From Acidobacteriota bacterium (GTDB lineage: Bacteria > Acidobacteriota > Vicinamibacteria > Vicinamibacterales > UBA2999), in NCBI GenBank assembly GCA_947465645.1, contig CANIBQ010000090.1:1-20800 (forward strand): DNA of 20,800 nucleotides. Direction: 5' to 3'. A program made the translations under genes and the position numbers. This document shows positions 1 to 7,751 of the stretch, one piece after another. Each line of letters begins with the position of its first letter. Positions within the stretch are counted from its first letter, which is position 1. Below the pieces are notes generated by a model. It made no database searches, had not been told where the DNA came from, and saw only the letters and a list, made by a program, of their open reading frames with translations.

Positions 1-713
1 CCGGCAATCCAGCCGGCCTGGCCGTCGTACACCGTGGTCATGTCTCCATCGAAGCCATGGACGACCATCACGCGCTGGTTGGGCGCCCTGACAAGGATTT
101 CGACGGGGACCTTCAGCGATAACGTATCGTAGCCGCCGTAAATCCCCTTGATGCTCAACGTTCGGATCGTCGCGAGCCGTTCGGCGCCGCCGAGGGCCTG
201 GAGGTATTTTCCGAGAATCGTGTCGATTGAAGGGGCGCCGGGCTCCGAGCGTGCAATCTGGAACGGGTCTCGAGGCAGCTCGTTGCTGTACTGGACGGCC
301 AGATCCGGTACGACCTCTGGGCGGTTGGTTCCACCGTGGCAGGACCAGCAGGACACCACCGCGCGCCCCCCGAAATTGGTCTTGTTGATGGTCGCGACCA
401 TCGCCATCATCCGGCGCGTCGTCGCCTTACGCGGGGTGTCGTCGGCGTACCTGCCCCAATCGCCGCCGCTCTCCCCCACGTGGCAGTCCGTGCAATTGAG
501 ACCGGTGGAGGCCGAAATGAACCCCATGGTGTCCATGAACTCGTCAACCGGGATACCGCGCAGCATCTGCACGTTCTTGAACACGTCTTCTGCCAGCGGC
601 ACCTTCTGCTCGGCGCCCTGCGGCCCTCCCGCCTGGCCACCCGCCGTCACCGCGATCGAGCCGCTCGCCATGGCGGCCGCCGCTACGATCAACGCTCTGC
701 ACACCTGCTTCAT
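1..713 (-). CDS. Di-heme cytochrome c, photosynthetic reaction-centre cytochrome-like, partial (C-terminus off window)
   Basis: Exported electron-carrier protein, 237 codons visible; the 3' end lies beyond the left edge. The start is ATG at 711-713 (minus strand), with AGGAG about 6-8 nt upstream. A signal peptide of about 25 residues ends near AVTAGGQ. Two CxxCH heme c motifs are visible: CTDCH at residues 74-78 and CWSCH at 122-126. The segment between export signal and first heme (VFKNVQMLRGIPVDEFMDTM) fits the reaction-centre cytochrome subunit family (PF02276-like), which is common in non-phototrophic Acidobacteriota; no photosynthesis is implied. From about residue 162 a second domain begins (DTILGKYLQALGGAERL...). 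It closely resembles the start of the protein at 3129-4070. The protein is likely periplasmic, carrying electrons for an unidentified enzyme. The gene is divergent from the hydrolase operon starting at 841. The heme motifs are seen directly; the physiological partner is unknown. Confidence 0.85.
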   Translation of the reverse strand, partial: MKQVCRALIVAAAAMASGSIAVTAGGQAGGPQGAEQKVPLAEDVFKNVQMLRGIPVDEFMDTMGFISASTGLNCTDCHVGESGGDWGRYADDTPRKATTRRMMAMVATINKTNFGGRAVVSCWSCHGGTNRPEVVPDLAVQYSNELPRDPFQIARSEPGAPSIDTILGKYLQALGGAERLATIRTLSIKGIYGGYDTLSLKVPVEILVRAPNQRVMVVHGFDGDMTTVYDGQAGWIA

Positions 714-785
714 CGTCGCTCCTTCGTCTGGGATCGGCTGCGCGCATCGTACGCGTCTGCGGCCGCCGCGGCAACCGAAATGCTC

Positions 786-814
786 TTGACGGCCGCAATG
801 GCGCCGGGTATCGT
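786..814 (+). promoter_or_regulatory. Sigma70-like promoter for the 841-5672 operon
   Basis: TTGACG at 786-791, a 17-bp spacer, then TATCGT at 809-814. It matches consensus at five of six (-35) and four of six (-10) positions. It lies 26 bp upstream of the amidohydrolase ATG, inside the divergent gap with the cytochrome gene. Predicted by eye only. Confidence 0.5.
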
Positions 815-840
815 GTGCTCCCATTTCTGCGAGGAGTGCG

Positions 841-1983
841 ATGACTGACTCACGTGCGTATGACCGTCGGCGGTTTCTCACCGGGATTGCGGCCGCCAGT
901 GCGGGTGCGCTGTTCGCGCGTTGCGCCGGTCCGGCGCCAGAGCAGGCCGCGGCTCCGGCCGCTTCGCCTTCGGGATCGGCCGCCCTCATGGACGTGGCCG
1001 CAGGACGCCGGATCGATGTTCACCATCACTTCACCTCCCCTGGCTGGTTCAAGGAGCTCGAGGCGGCCAACCTCGTGCCCGGCGCGCGCCGAGGGTGGAC
1101 GCCGGAAAGAAGCCTCGAGGCGATGGACAAGGCCGGGACCGCCACCGCGCTGATTTCCACCGGGCAGGCCGGCGGCGCCTTCACGCCCGAACGGCTGAAG
1201 CAGCGCGGCGTGTCGGCCGCGCAGGGGGCCGACACGGTAAAGCGGCTCGCGCGTGAAGCCAACGAGTACGTCACCAAGGTGGCCGCCGATCATCCCGGCC
1301 GCTTCGTGCTGATGGCGTCGCTGCCGATGCCCGACCTCGACGCCAGCCTGAAGGAGCTGGAGTACGCGATGGATACGCTGAAGGCCGGCGGCGCGTTCCT
1401 GCCGACCAGCTTCGTCGACAAGTACATCGGCGATCCCTCGTTTACGCCGCTCCTCGAGGAGCTGAACCGCCGCAAGGTCACCGTGTATACGCACCCGACC
1501 GACGCGGCCTGCTGCATCGGCATCATCCCCAAGCTGATCCCGAACGTCATCGAGTACGGCACCGACACGACGCGGATGATCATGAGCCTGATCGTCAACG
1601 ACGCGCCGAACAAGTTCCGCGACATCACCTGGATCTTCTCGCACGCCGGCGGCACCATGCCGTTCCTTGTCGAACGCATCGTCGGCAACGACGGCGACCT
1701 GGCCCAGACGCTGACCAACGAGGTCGAGCGCGACTCGCGCCTCGATCAGTTGCGGCGTTTCTACTACGACACGGCGCAGACCGCGAATCCCGTGGCGATG
1801 ACGGCGCTCAAGCAGGTCGTCGGCGTCAATCAAATCGTATTCGGCACCGACTTCCCGTACAGCACGATGGTCGACCACATCAAGGGACTCGCCGACTCCG
1901 GCTTCACCGCGGAGGAGCTGGAGCGGATCTATCGCGGCAACGGCGAGCGGTTCCTCACGCCGGGTGGCGCGCCGACGACGTAG
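841..1983 (+). CDS. Tat-exported amidohydrolase (amidohydrolase-2 / ACMSD-like family)
   Basis: Metal-dependent hydrolase or decarboxylase of 380 residues with a TIM-barrel amidohydrolase fold (PF04909-like). The N-terminus carries a twin-arginine signal (DRRRFLTG, residues 8-15) followed by an Ala-rich hydrophobic stretch. A Cys at 28 follows but has Arg at -1, so lipidation is doubtful. Candidate metal ligands are the HxH of DVHHHF (H61, H63), H218 in YTHPTD, H268 in FSHAGG and D337 in FGTDFPY. This pattern is typical of aminocarboxymuconate-semialdehyde decarboxylase relatives, where the family includes both decarboxylases and hydrolases, so the substrate cannot be assigned. The start is supported by GAGGAG at 831-836, four bases before ATG. 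It is the first gene of an operon of exported proteins, with 14 bp to the next start. The Tat route suggests the metal cofactor is inserted before export. Confidence 0.88.
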   Translation: MTDSRAYDRRRFLTGIAAASAGALFARCAGPAPEQAAAPAASPSGSAALMDVAAGRRIDVHHHFTSPGWFKELEAANLVPGARRGWTPERSLEAMDKAGTATALISTGQAGGAFTPERLKQRGVSAAQGADTVKRLAREANEYVTKVAADHPGRFVLMASLPMPDLDASLKELEYAMDTLKAGGAFLPTSFVDKYIGDPSFTPLLEELNRRKVTVYTHPTDAACCIGIIPKLIPNVIEYGTDTTRMIMSLIVNDAPNKFRDITWIFSHAGGTMPFLVERIVGNDGDLAQTLTNEVERDSRLDQLRRFYYDTAQTANPVAMTALKQVVGVNQIVFGTDFPYSTMVDHIKGLADSGFTAEELERIYRGNGERFLTPGGAPTT

Positions 1984-1997
1984 ATAGGAGGTTGATC

Positions 1998-3059
1998 GTG
2001 CGCCGACTGTTCTGCGCGCTCACTGTTCTGCTCGCGGCGCTGGTCGTCGCGTCTGCTGGCGCGCAGCAGAAGGGCGGACTCGATCTGCACGGCTCGTACG
2101 ACGTTGCTGCGGCCTGGATGAAACCCTACACGGGCGAGGAGAACCTTCCCTCGCCCGTGACCGTTTTCGCCGAGAGTGCCGACCGCATCTTCATTGGCTC
2201 GCTCGGGTTCACGCCGAAGGCGACCGCGCCGCCGACACTCACTGTCTTCAATCCCAAGGGGCTAGGCGCGAAGATCGATCAGCAGCTCGTCGTTGTCAAC
2301 CGCAACGGCGATGTGATCGAGCGCTGGACGCAGTGGTACGACCGGCTCGGGTCGATCCACACCATCACCGCCGACCCGTACGATCCCGCCAAGCACATCT
2401 GGGTGATCGACCGCGCGTCACAGCAGATCATGAAGTTCACCAACGACGGCCGCACCCTCGTGCTGGTACTCGGCGAGCGAGGAGTGGCCGGCACGGACGA
2501 AACACATTTCGGCCGGCCGTCCGGCATCGCGTTTCTCCCGGACGGCTCGTTCTACGTGAGCGACGGCTACGACAACCGGCGGATCCTCAAGTTCGACCGC
2601 AACGGTAAGTACCTCTTGCAGTGGGGGCGCCAGGGCTCAGCGCCAGGAGAGTTCGGGCTGCCGCACGCGGTTGCCGTGGACGCGCGCGGCCGCGTCTACG
2701 TCGCCGATCGCATGAACAATCGGATTCAGATCTTCGACGCCGGCGGGAAGTTCCTGGACGCGTGGCCCGGCTTCATGAACCCGTCGCGGATCTACATCAC
2801 GCAGGATCAGCTTGCGTGGGTGTCGGACAGCCTTTCGAACAAGTTCGCGAAGTTCGACCTCGACGGCCGGCTGATCACGACGTTCGGGACTGGCGGCCGG
2901 TTCCCCGGCGGCATGGCCGCGCCGCACGACTTCAGCGTCGATCCGGACGGCAACCTGTACGTCGCCAGCCCGTGGAATTTCCGTGTGGATAAGTACGTCC
3001 CACGCACAGGCGCCGATCCGAGCCGGCTCGTGGGGCAACGCTACCGGGCGGCGTCCTGA
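1998..3059 (+). CDS. Secreted NHL-repeat beta-propeller protein
   Basis: Exported protein of about 353 residues. I place the start at GTG 1998 because AGGAGG at 1986-1991 gives six bases of spacing; the upstream TTG at 1992 would abut the Shine-Dalgarno directly. A signal peptide is clear (VRRLFCALTVLLAALVVASA, then GAQQ). The mature part shows NHL-type repeats: phrases such as FGRPSGIAFLPDGSFYVSDG, then FGLPHAVAVDARGRVYVADR with NNRIQIFD, and later PHDFSVDPDGNLYVAS. These are the D-G-x-hydrophobic-Y-V-(A/S)-D blades of a six-bladed propeller. NHL domains bind proteins or ligands, and some related folds are lyases such as peptidylglycine lyase; no catalytic residues could be assigned. It lies between an amidohydrolase and an amidase, so an accessory or substrate-binding role is a reasonable inference. 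Confidence 0.85.
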   Translation: MRRLFCALTVLLAALVVASAGAQQKGGLDLHGSYDVAAAWMKPYTGEENLPSPVTVFAESADRIFIGSLGFTPKATAPPTLTVFNPKGLGAKIDQQLVVVNRNGDVIERWTQWYDRLGSIHTITADPYDPAKHIWVIDRASQQIMKFTNDGRTLVLVLGERGVAGTDETHFGRPSGIAFLPDGSFYVSDGYDNRRILKFDRNGKYLLQWGRQGSAPGEFGLPHAVAVDARGRVYVADRMNNRIQIFDAGGKFLDAWPGFMNPSRIYITQDQLAWVSDSLSNKFAKFDLDGRLITTFGTGGRFPGGMAAPHDFSVDPDGNLYVASPWNFRVDKYVPRTGADPSRLVGQRYRAAS

Positions 3060-3128
3060 CACCATCTGTCGACAACGGATTCGATCGGCACGGATTACTG
3101 TCACTCAATCAGCGAAGGAGGGTTCGAG

Positions 3129-4070
3129 ATGGCGTCAATGACGACGCGACGTATCGTTCTGCAAGTCGGTTGCGCCGTGGTTGGCGTGGCCCTGGTGTTG
3201 TCGCTGCCGGCGGTGAATGACGCTGCGCTGGCGCAGGGCACGCCGGCACAACGGTCCGCGGCGCCGCTTCCGACCGCCGACCAGATCGTCGCGCGGTACG
3301 AACAGGCGCTCGGTGGCGCCGCCGCGCTCGCCAAGGTCACGACGCGGACGACGAGGACGCGGCGGATTGTCGACCTCGGCGCGCCGTCCGATCACCTGCT
3401 CGTTCGCCACTCGAAGCGAGGGCCTGGCGGCGCACCGATGTCGATCATGAACCACGGTGACCTCACCGGTCAGTTCATGTACTGGCTCAACGGCTGCGAC
3501 GGCAAGACGGGCTGGCAGCGCGGCGACAAGGATGCGATCCGCGACGCGGACACGCTGACCGGCGGCATCTGCGAGCACGAGCAGGCGTTCTACGGCTACT
3601 TCGTCCTCGACGCCGCGCGCATGCGGAAGAACTTCCAGCGGCTCGAGGTCCGCGGCGTCTACAAGATCGTTCCCACCGAGGTCGGCGCGTTCGGCGAGCT
3701 GGCGGGCGGCAAGGGGCCGGACCTCATCCCGGCGGGCGCACGCGACACCTACATGGTCTACGGCGTGTCGGCCGGCAAGGACGCGCCCGTGTGGCTTTTC
3801 TTCGACGTGCAGACGGGCTTCCTGCTGCGACGGGGTGAGACCGGCGAGGGCGGAGAGCCGGTGCCACCCGGCGACAGTCCGCGGGTCACCGATTTCCTCC
3901 AGTACCGCGAGGTGGGCAACGGCACCCGGATGCCATTCCAGTTCGTCACCTTCGGCGGCCCGAATCGTACGAGAGGCGTCCACGTGGAGGTCATCGACAA
4001 CGCGCCGATCGACGACAAGGTCTTCATCAAGCCGAAAGTCGGCTCGCGGCAGGACAAAGGCATCTCGTAG
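3129..4070 (+). CDS. Exported protein with the C-terminal domain of the neighbouring cytochrome (no heme site)
   Basis: Protein of 313 residues of unassigned function. AAGGAGG at 3116-3122 precedes ATG 3129 by six bases. The signal peptide has its hydrophobic core at residues 9-27 and a likely cleavage at ALA-QG near residue 35. The mature start (ADQIVARYEQALGGAAALAK) parallels DTILGKYLQALGGAERLA in the cytochrome at 1-713, so the two share a domain; the fold may resemble LolA/LolB-type lipoprotein carriers, which is only an impression. There is no CxxCH. A YWLNGCDGKTGWQRG segment, and later VWLFFDVQTGFLLRR, read like the WLFFDxxTGLLLR strand seen in such outer-membrane lipoprotein-sorting-like proteins. 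It sits 69 bp after the NHL gene and 3 bp before the amidase gene, so it is very probably cotranscribed and translationally coupled to the latter. Confidence 0.7.
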   Translation: MASMTTRRIVLQVGCAVVGVALVLSLPAVNDAALAQGTPAQRSAAPLPTADQIVARYEQALGGAAALAKVTTRTTRTRRIVDLGAPSDHLLVRHSKRGPGGAPMSIMNHGDLTGQFMYWLNGCDGKTGWQRGDKDAIRDADTLTGGICEHEQAFYGYFVLDAARMRKNFQRLEVRGVYKIVPTEVGAFGELAGGKGPDLIPAGARDTYMVYGVSAGKDAPVWLFFDVQTGFLLRRGETGEGGEPVPPGDSPRVTDFLQYREVGNGTRMPFQFVTFGGPNRTRGVHVEVIDNAPIDDKVFIKPKVGSRQDKGIS

Positions 4071-4073
4071 GCC

Positions 4074-5672
4074 ATGCGTGACACGGCGCGCCTCGCTTTC
4101 GCGGGGTCGCTGCTGCTGGCGGTGGCGGCGTGCGGGTCACCCGGGGCTCAGCCGCAGAGCCCGAGCAACCCGCCGCGCTTCCACCTGCAGGAAGCGACGA
4201 TTCAGGACATCCACGCCGCCTACAAGGCGGGGACGCTGACGGCGCGGCAGCTCACGCAGCTGTACCTGGATCGCATCCAGGCGTACGACAAGCAGGGCCC
4301 GAAGATCAACTCGATCATCACGGTCAATCCGAAGGCACTCGAAGACGCCGACCGGCTCGACGCCGCGCTGAAGGCGTCGGGCTTTGTCGGCGCGCTCCAC
4401 GGCATTCCGGTGATCGTCAAGGACCAGGCCGACACCCAGGGCATGCCGATGACGATGGGGTCGGTGATGCTCCGGGACTACTATCCGGCCCGTGATGCGT
4501 TTGCCGTCGCGAAGCTGCGACAGGCTGGCGCGATCATCCTCGGCAAGAGCACGCTGGGCGAATGGGGCGGGGGCGACACCTATGGATCTCTCTTCGGCAT
4601 CACGCGCAATCCGTACGCGCCGGAGCGAACGCCTGGAGGGTCGTCAGGCGGCACGGGCGCGAGCGTGGCCGCCAACCTCGCGGCGGTCGGTATCGGGCAG
4701 GAGGGCTTCGCGTCGATCCGGCGGCCTTCGACCTACAACGCCCTGGTTGGCATGCGGCCCACGGCCGGTCTCGTGAGCCGCGCCGGCGTCTATCAGGGCT
4801 GGCCGTCGATGAACGGCTCGCTCGGACCGATGGCGCGGACCGTCCAGGATCTCGCGACCGTCCTCGACGTCATGGTCGGCTACGACCCGGAGGATCCGCT
4901 CACCGCGCTCGGCGTCGGCCGCGCGCCGAAGACCTACACCGCGTTCCTCGACCGCGATGGTCTCAAGGGGGCCCGCATCGGCGTCCTCCGCGATGTACTT
5001 GGCGGCGCCGCCAACGCCAGCACTGAAGACTTCGCGAAGGTGACGCAGGTTTTCGACGCGGCGGTGGCCCAGTTGAAGGCGGCCGGGGCGGAGGTGATCG
5101 ATCCCGTCGTCATCCCCGATCTCCTGCCGCTCATCGCGAAGCGGGCGCGCGACCCGGCGGAAGACGAAGCCATGCGGCTGCTGTTTGCGCGGACGCCGAA
5201 CGCGCCGTTCGCGTCGCGCCAGGACGTCGTCCGCTCGCCGCTGTTCGCCCAGCTCAATCCGGCCGCGCAGCAGCGGCTGCGCGAGGACTACGGCACCTCG
5301 CCAGAGGAGTACCACGAGTACGTCCTGGCGCGCGAACAACTCGTGCTCAACATTGCCAAGACGATGGCGGACCATCGTCTCGATGCGATCGTGCACAAGT
5401 CGATGGAGAGCACGCCGCCGCTCATCGAAGAGAAGCCCGTACCCCGATCCGTGGGGGGCGCCGCGCCGCCGGTCATCAACACGACGGCCATTTTCATCCC
5501 GGTGATTGCGGTGCCGGCCGGATTCGTTGACGGCCGGCTGCCCGTCGGCGTGACGTTCATGGGGCGGCCGTACGACGAGCCGACGCTCATCAAGCTGGCC
5601 TACGCCTTCGAACAGGCGACGCGCCATCGCAAGCCGCCCGCGAACACGCCGCCCCTCGACGGCGAACCCTGA
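4074..5672 (+). CDS. Amidase-signature family hydrolase, lipoprotein
   Basis: Amide-bond hydrolase of 532 residues. The N-terminus is a lipoprotein signal with lipobox LAVAAC (Cys20), so the mature enzyme is probably membrane-anchored and faces the periplasm. The amidase-signature triad is visible: Lys116 in PVIVKDQADT, the cis-Ser in the GGSSGG motif (Ser190/191), and the nucleophile Ser214 in GFASIRRPST. The C-terminal part keeps the family's late motif (LPVGVTFMGRPYDEPTLIKL). Length is normal for the family plus a signal peptide. Substrate range in this family runs from small aliphatic amides to peptide amides and cannot be read from sequence. The start is only 3 bp after the preceding stop, which argues for translational coupling. 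Together with the Tat amidohydrolase it gives the operon two extracytoplasmic hydrolases, suggesting stepwise breakdown of an external nitrogen compound (inference). Confidence 0.92.
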   Translation: MRDTARLAFAGSLLLAVAACGSPGAQPQSPSNPPRFHLQEATIQDIHAAYKAGTLTARQLTQLYLDRIQAYDKQGPKINSIITVNPKALEDADRLDAALKASGFVGALHGIPVIVKDQADTQGMPMTMGSVMLRDYYPARDAFAVAKLRQAGAIILGKSTLGEWGGGDTYGSLFGITRNPYAPERTPGGSSGGTGASVAANLAAVGIGQEGFASIRRPSTYNALVGMRPTAGLVSRAGVYQGWPSMNGSLGPMARTVQDLATVLDVMVGYDPEDPLTALGVGRAPKTYTAFLDRDGLKGARIGVLRDVLGGAANASTEDFAKVTQVFDAAVAQLKAAGAEVIDPVVIPDLLPLIAKRARDPAEDEAMRLLFARTPNAPFASRQDVVRSPLFAQLNPAAQQRLREDYGTSPEEYHEYVLAREQLVLNIAKTMADHRLDAIVHKSMESTPPLIEEKPVPRSVGGAAPPVINTTAIFIPVIAVPAGFVDGRLPVGVTFMGRPYDEPTLIKLAYAFEQATRHRKPPANTPPLDGEP

Positions 5673-5685
5673 ATAGCGCGAGGCG

Positions 5686-5853
5686 TCAGATGCGAGAGGT
5701 GCGCGGCCCCAGCAGATCCCAGCGCTTCGGCCGGCGATCGTTGGTCGTCGACGGCACGTCCTCGATCAGCTCGAAGCCGAGCACGCGAACAAAGAAGTCG
5801 ATGGCGGCGTCGTAGTCCGCAACGATCAGGGCAACGAGGCCAAGATTGGCCAT
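5686..5853 (-). pseudogene. Truncated VOC/glyoxalase-fold protein (N-terminal half only)
   Basis: An open frame of 55 codons begins with MANLGLVALIVADYDAAIDF and continues FVRVLGFELIEDVP, the typical first beta-alpha-beta unit of a vicinal-oxygen-chelate domain protein. Such proteins usually exceed 110 residues with two such units; this one stops at TGA 5686-5688, right after the RPKRW motif, next to the 3' end of the amidase gene. The second half is absent. The start is ATG at 5851-5853, eight bases after the rlmF stop, so it was once coupled to rlmF. I read it as a gene beheaded at its 3' side by a rearrangement that brought in the hydrolase operon. A functional mini-protein cannot be excluded. 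Confidence 0.6.
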
Positions 5854-5861
5854 CGGCAGAC

Positions 5862-6773
5862 CTAAGAGAGGGTGAACGTCCAAGCCAGGATGGAGCTCGT
5901 CTTCTGGCCGTGCGCCATTTCGACAGTCTTCACATCCACGGCCTTCACCTCTTCCAGCGACTGGAACAGGCGCGGAAGGTGCGTGCTTTTCGAGACGAGC
6001 GTTGTGAACCATCGACACAACCTGGGTCGCTCGGCGCTTTCGGCGATCATGCGGCGCACAAACGTCAATTCACCGCCTTCGCACCAGAGTTCGCCCGCCT
6101 GGCCGCCAAAATTCAAGACGGGCGCCATCGATTCGCTTTGGCCCAGGTTGCGCCGCTTCCGGCGGTTGCTCTCGGCGGCGGCTTCGGCTGACGCATGAAA
6201 CGGCGGATTGCACATCGACAGATCGAATGTCTCGCCGGCGCGGGTTACGCCGTTGAAACACGTGCGCGGCGACCTCTGTAGCCGGCACTGGATCAGATCG
6301 GCCACCGCCTGGTTGGCCGCCACGAGTTCTTTCGCCCACTGCAGCGCCACCGGATCGACGTCCGTGCCGACGAAGTGCCAGCCGTACTCGCGCGCGCCGA
6401 TGAGAGGGTAAATGCAGCTGGCCCCGGTCCCGATGTCCAGGACGACGATCGGCTGAAGCCGTGGCAGCGACGCGGCGCCAATCCCTGGCAAGTCGGCGAG
6501 ATGGTGAAGATAGTCGCTCCGCCCGGGAATTGGCGGACACAGGTAGCCTGGCGGCACGTCCCATGTCTCGATCCCGTAGACGTACTTCAGCAGCGCCTGG
6601 TTGAGCGCCTTCACCGCTTCCGGGTTGGCATAGTCAACCGACGCATCCCCGTACGCGTTCGGTGCGACCCACGCCGCCAGTCGTGGGCTGCAGGCGATGA
6701 GCTGTGGAAAGTCGTACCCAGTACGAAACCGGTTTCGCGGATGCAGCTGTGCTTTGACCGCCGGCCTGATCAT
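5862..6773 (-). CDS. rlmF: 23S rRNA (adenine-1618-N6)-methyltransferase
   Basis: Cytoplasmic SAM-dependent rRNA methyltransferase of 303 residues (E. coli RlmF/YbiN is about 308). The N-terminus (HPRNRFRTGYDFPQL) and SYLHHLADL-like region (SDYLHHLADL, residues 86-95) are family signatures. The SAM-binding motif I is VVLDIGTGASCIYPLIG (about 110-126). The catalytic NPPF is at 189-192 (DLSMCNPPFH), as expected for N6-adenine methylation. A downstream RRKRRNL segment also fits. The start is ATG at 6771-6773 with GGAGGAG just upstream; a longer reading of the frame runs through tRNA-derived sequence at 6840-6885 and is rejected. It lies beside the outer edge of the tRNA-bounded island, so rlmF is the first backbone gene on that side. 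Confidence 0.92.
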   Translation of the reverse strand: MIRPAVKAQLHPRNRFRTGYDFPQLIACSPRLAAWVAPNAYGDASVDYANPEAVKALNQALLKYVYGIETWDVPPGYLCPPIPGRSDYLHHLADLPGIGAASLPRLQPIVVLDIGTGASCIYPLIGAREYGWHFVGTDVDPVALQWAKELVAANQAVADLIQCRLQRSPRTCFNGVTRAGETFDLSMCNPPFHASAEAAAESNRRKRRNLGQSESMAPVLNFGGQAGELWCEGGELTFVRRMIAESAERPRLCRWFTTLVSKSTHLPRLFQSLEEVKAVDVKTVEMAHGQKTSSILAWTFTLS

Positions 6774-6839
6774 CTCTCCTCCAGGTGGAGCGCCTCGCGC
6801 GAGGCGGCTTTTCCGACGAGCAGTCGCGGCGGATGCGGA

Positions 6840-6885
6840 TGGCGCGCCCGGAAGGACTCGAACCTTCGACCCCCGGCTTGGAAGG
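6840..6885 (-). repeat. Duplicate of tRNA-Arg 3' half (candidate att site, distal copy)
   Basis: The first 40 bases (6840-6879) are identical to 9069-9108, the 3' half of tRNA-Arg(TCT) including the encoded CCA. After one mismatch at 6880, five more bases match (6881-6885 against 9110-9114). The identity ends in the anticodon loop. No matching 5' acceptor strand (CGGGCGC on the plus strand) occurs in the following 100 bases, and no anticodon stem can form, so this is not a working tRNA. Both copies have the same orientation. This is the geometry left by site-specific integration into a tRNA 3' end. Confidence 0.85.
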
Positions 6886-6892
6886 GTGCGTG

Positions 6893-6955
6893 CCTGTGAG
6901 ACAGGTGCTCCCCTGTCAACAGGTTGCGAGGACTGCCACGCGGACGTGCCACGCG
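6893..6955. repeat. Small repeats beside the distal att-like copy
   Basis: Two adjacent hairpins share the same arms: CCTGT-gag-ACAGG at 6893-6905 and CCTGT-ca-ACAGG at 6912-6923. They are followed by a direct repeat GCCACGCGG at 6934-6942 and 6947-6955. They sit in an otherwise gene-free stretch (6886-7055) between the tRNA fragment and the first island gene. They could be recombinase arm sites or the leftovers of another tRNA; neither is shown. Confidence 0.4.
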
Positions 6956-7055
6956 GTTGATCTGCCCCGTGTCGCCGCGAATGACGCCGGACCCGGCGAG
7001 TGCACACGCCGATTGGTAAACGCGGCTCTCCTCCTTCCCGGGGCGGGGGCCTCTG

Positions 7056-7739
7056 TCACGAGACGTGGAGCGCGGGCGCGTTCCGGCGACCGCTGTGGGG
7101 CTTAATCACGATCTCGACGTCCTGACCGAGCGCCACGAGGAAGCGCAAGAGCCGCTCAACCGAGAACTGCCGAAACTCGCCACGCAACATCTTCGACACG
7201 TCCGGCTGACGGACGCCGAACAGTGCGGCCGCTTCCACTTGCGTCAAGCGCCGCGCTTTCATGAGCGTGTCGATCTTGAAGACGAGCTGCGCCTTGACAA
7301 GATGCTCCTCAGCATGGGGCACGCCCAAGTCTCTGAACACGTTGCCGCTGCTGGTCTCGTATCCCTTCCTGCTCATGACTCCTTCTCCCTGGATCTGCTC
7401 GGCTTCTCTCAACCGCCGCCTGACCATCTCGATGTCCCGCTGGGGTGTCTCGCGCCCTGCCTTTGACTTCTTCTGAAACGCATGGAGGACGTACACGGCA
7501 CCGGCGTGCCGCAACGTGTACACGGCGCGAAACGTATCGCCGCGAAAGTCCTTCACCACCTCCACGACCCCCGCCCCACCAAACCCGGTCAGCGGCTTCG
7601 CGTCGCGGTGCCTGCCGCCGCGCTGGGCGACATACAAGGCGTAGCCGACGTGGTCCTGCACCGGTTCGGGGAACGCGCGGAGGTCCTTGAGGCTCGTGCC
7701 GACCCAGATCACCGGCTTCAGAGGTGGATCCTCGGTCAT
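7056..7739 (-). CDS. Fused HigB-type toxin and HTH antitoxin in one reading frame
   Basis: Single open frame of 227 codons. Residues 1 to about 118 match the phage Gp49-like/HigB-1 mRNA-interferase family (VIWVGTSLKDLRAFPEPVQD at the start, then FRAVYTLRHAGAVYVLHAFQ and KKSK). Residues 122-227 form an XRE-type antitoxin of the HTH_37 kind (SSGNVFRDLGVPHAEEHLVK, then LTQVEAAALFGVRQPDVSKM). Normally a stop separates the two; here none does. Met122 (ATG at 7374-7376) is preceded by GGAGAAGGAG, so a free antitoxin of 106 residues may also be made from the same message. The outcome could be a fused protein, two overlapping products, or a mutant system. The start region overlaps the palindrome at 7752-7771 and has no Shine-Dalgarno, which suggests a nearly leaderless, autorepressed message. 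Confidence 0.85.
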   Translation of the reverse strand: MTEDPPLKPVIWVGTSLKDLRAFPEPVQDHVGYALYVAQRGGRHRDAKPLTGFGGAGVVEVVKDFRGDTFRAVYTLRHAGAVYVLHAFQKKSKAGRETPQRDIEMVRRRLREAEQIQGEGVMSRKGYETSSGNVFRDLGVPHAEEHLVKAQLVFKIDTLMKARRLTQVEAAALFGVRQPDVSKMLRGEFRQFSVERLLRFLVALGQDVEIVIKPHSGRRNAPALHVS

Positions 7740-7751
7740 ATGGTTAATAGA

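Noticed and set aside
1..713. Evidence of phototrophy from the reaction-centre-type cytochrome
   Set aside because: The family is widespread in non-phototrophic bacteria and no reaction-centre or pigment gene is present.
850..1878. A 342-codon minus-strand ORF
   Set aside because: Antisense shadow of the amidohydrolase, which has metal ligands and a Tat signal.
1992..2000. TTG 1992 as start of the NHL protein
   Set aside because: It directly abuts the AGGAGG; GTG 1998 has proper spacing.
6840..6925. A functional tRNA-Gly(TCC) at the distal repeat
   Set aside because: The anticodon loop would read TCC, but there is no 5' acceptor strand and the anticodon stem cannot pair.
5862..7007. A 381-codon version of RlmF
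   Set aside because: The extra 78 codons read through the tRNA-derived repeat; ATG 6773 has a strong ribosome-binding site and gives the family length.
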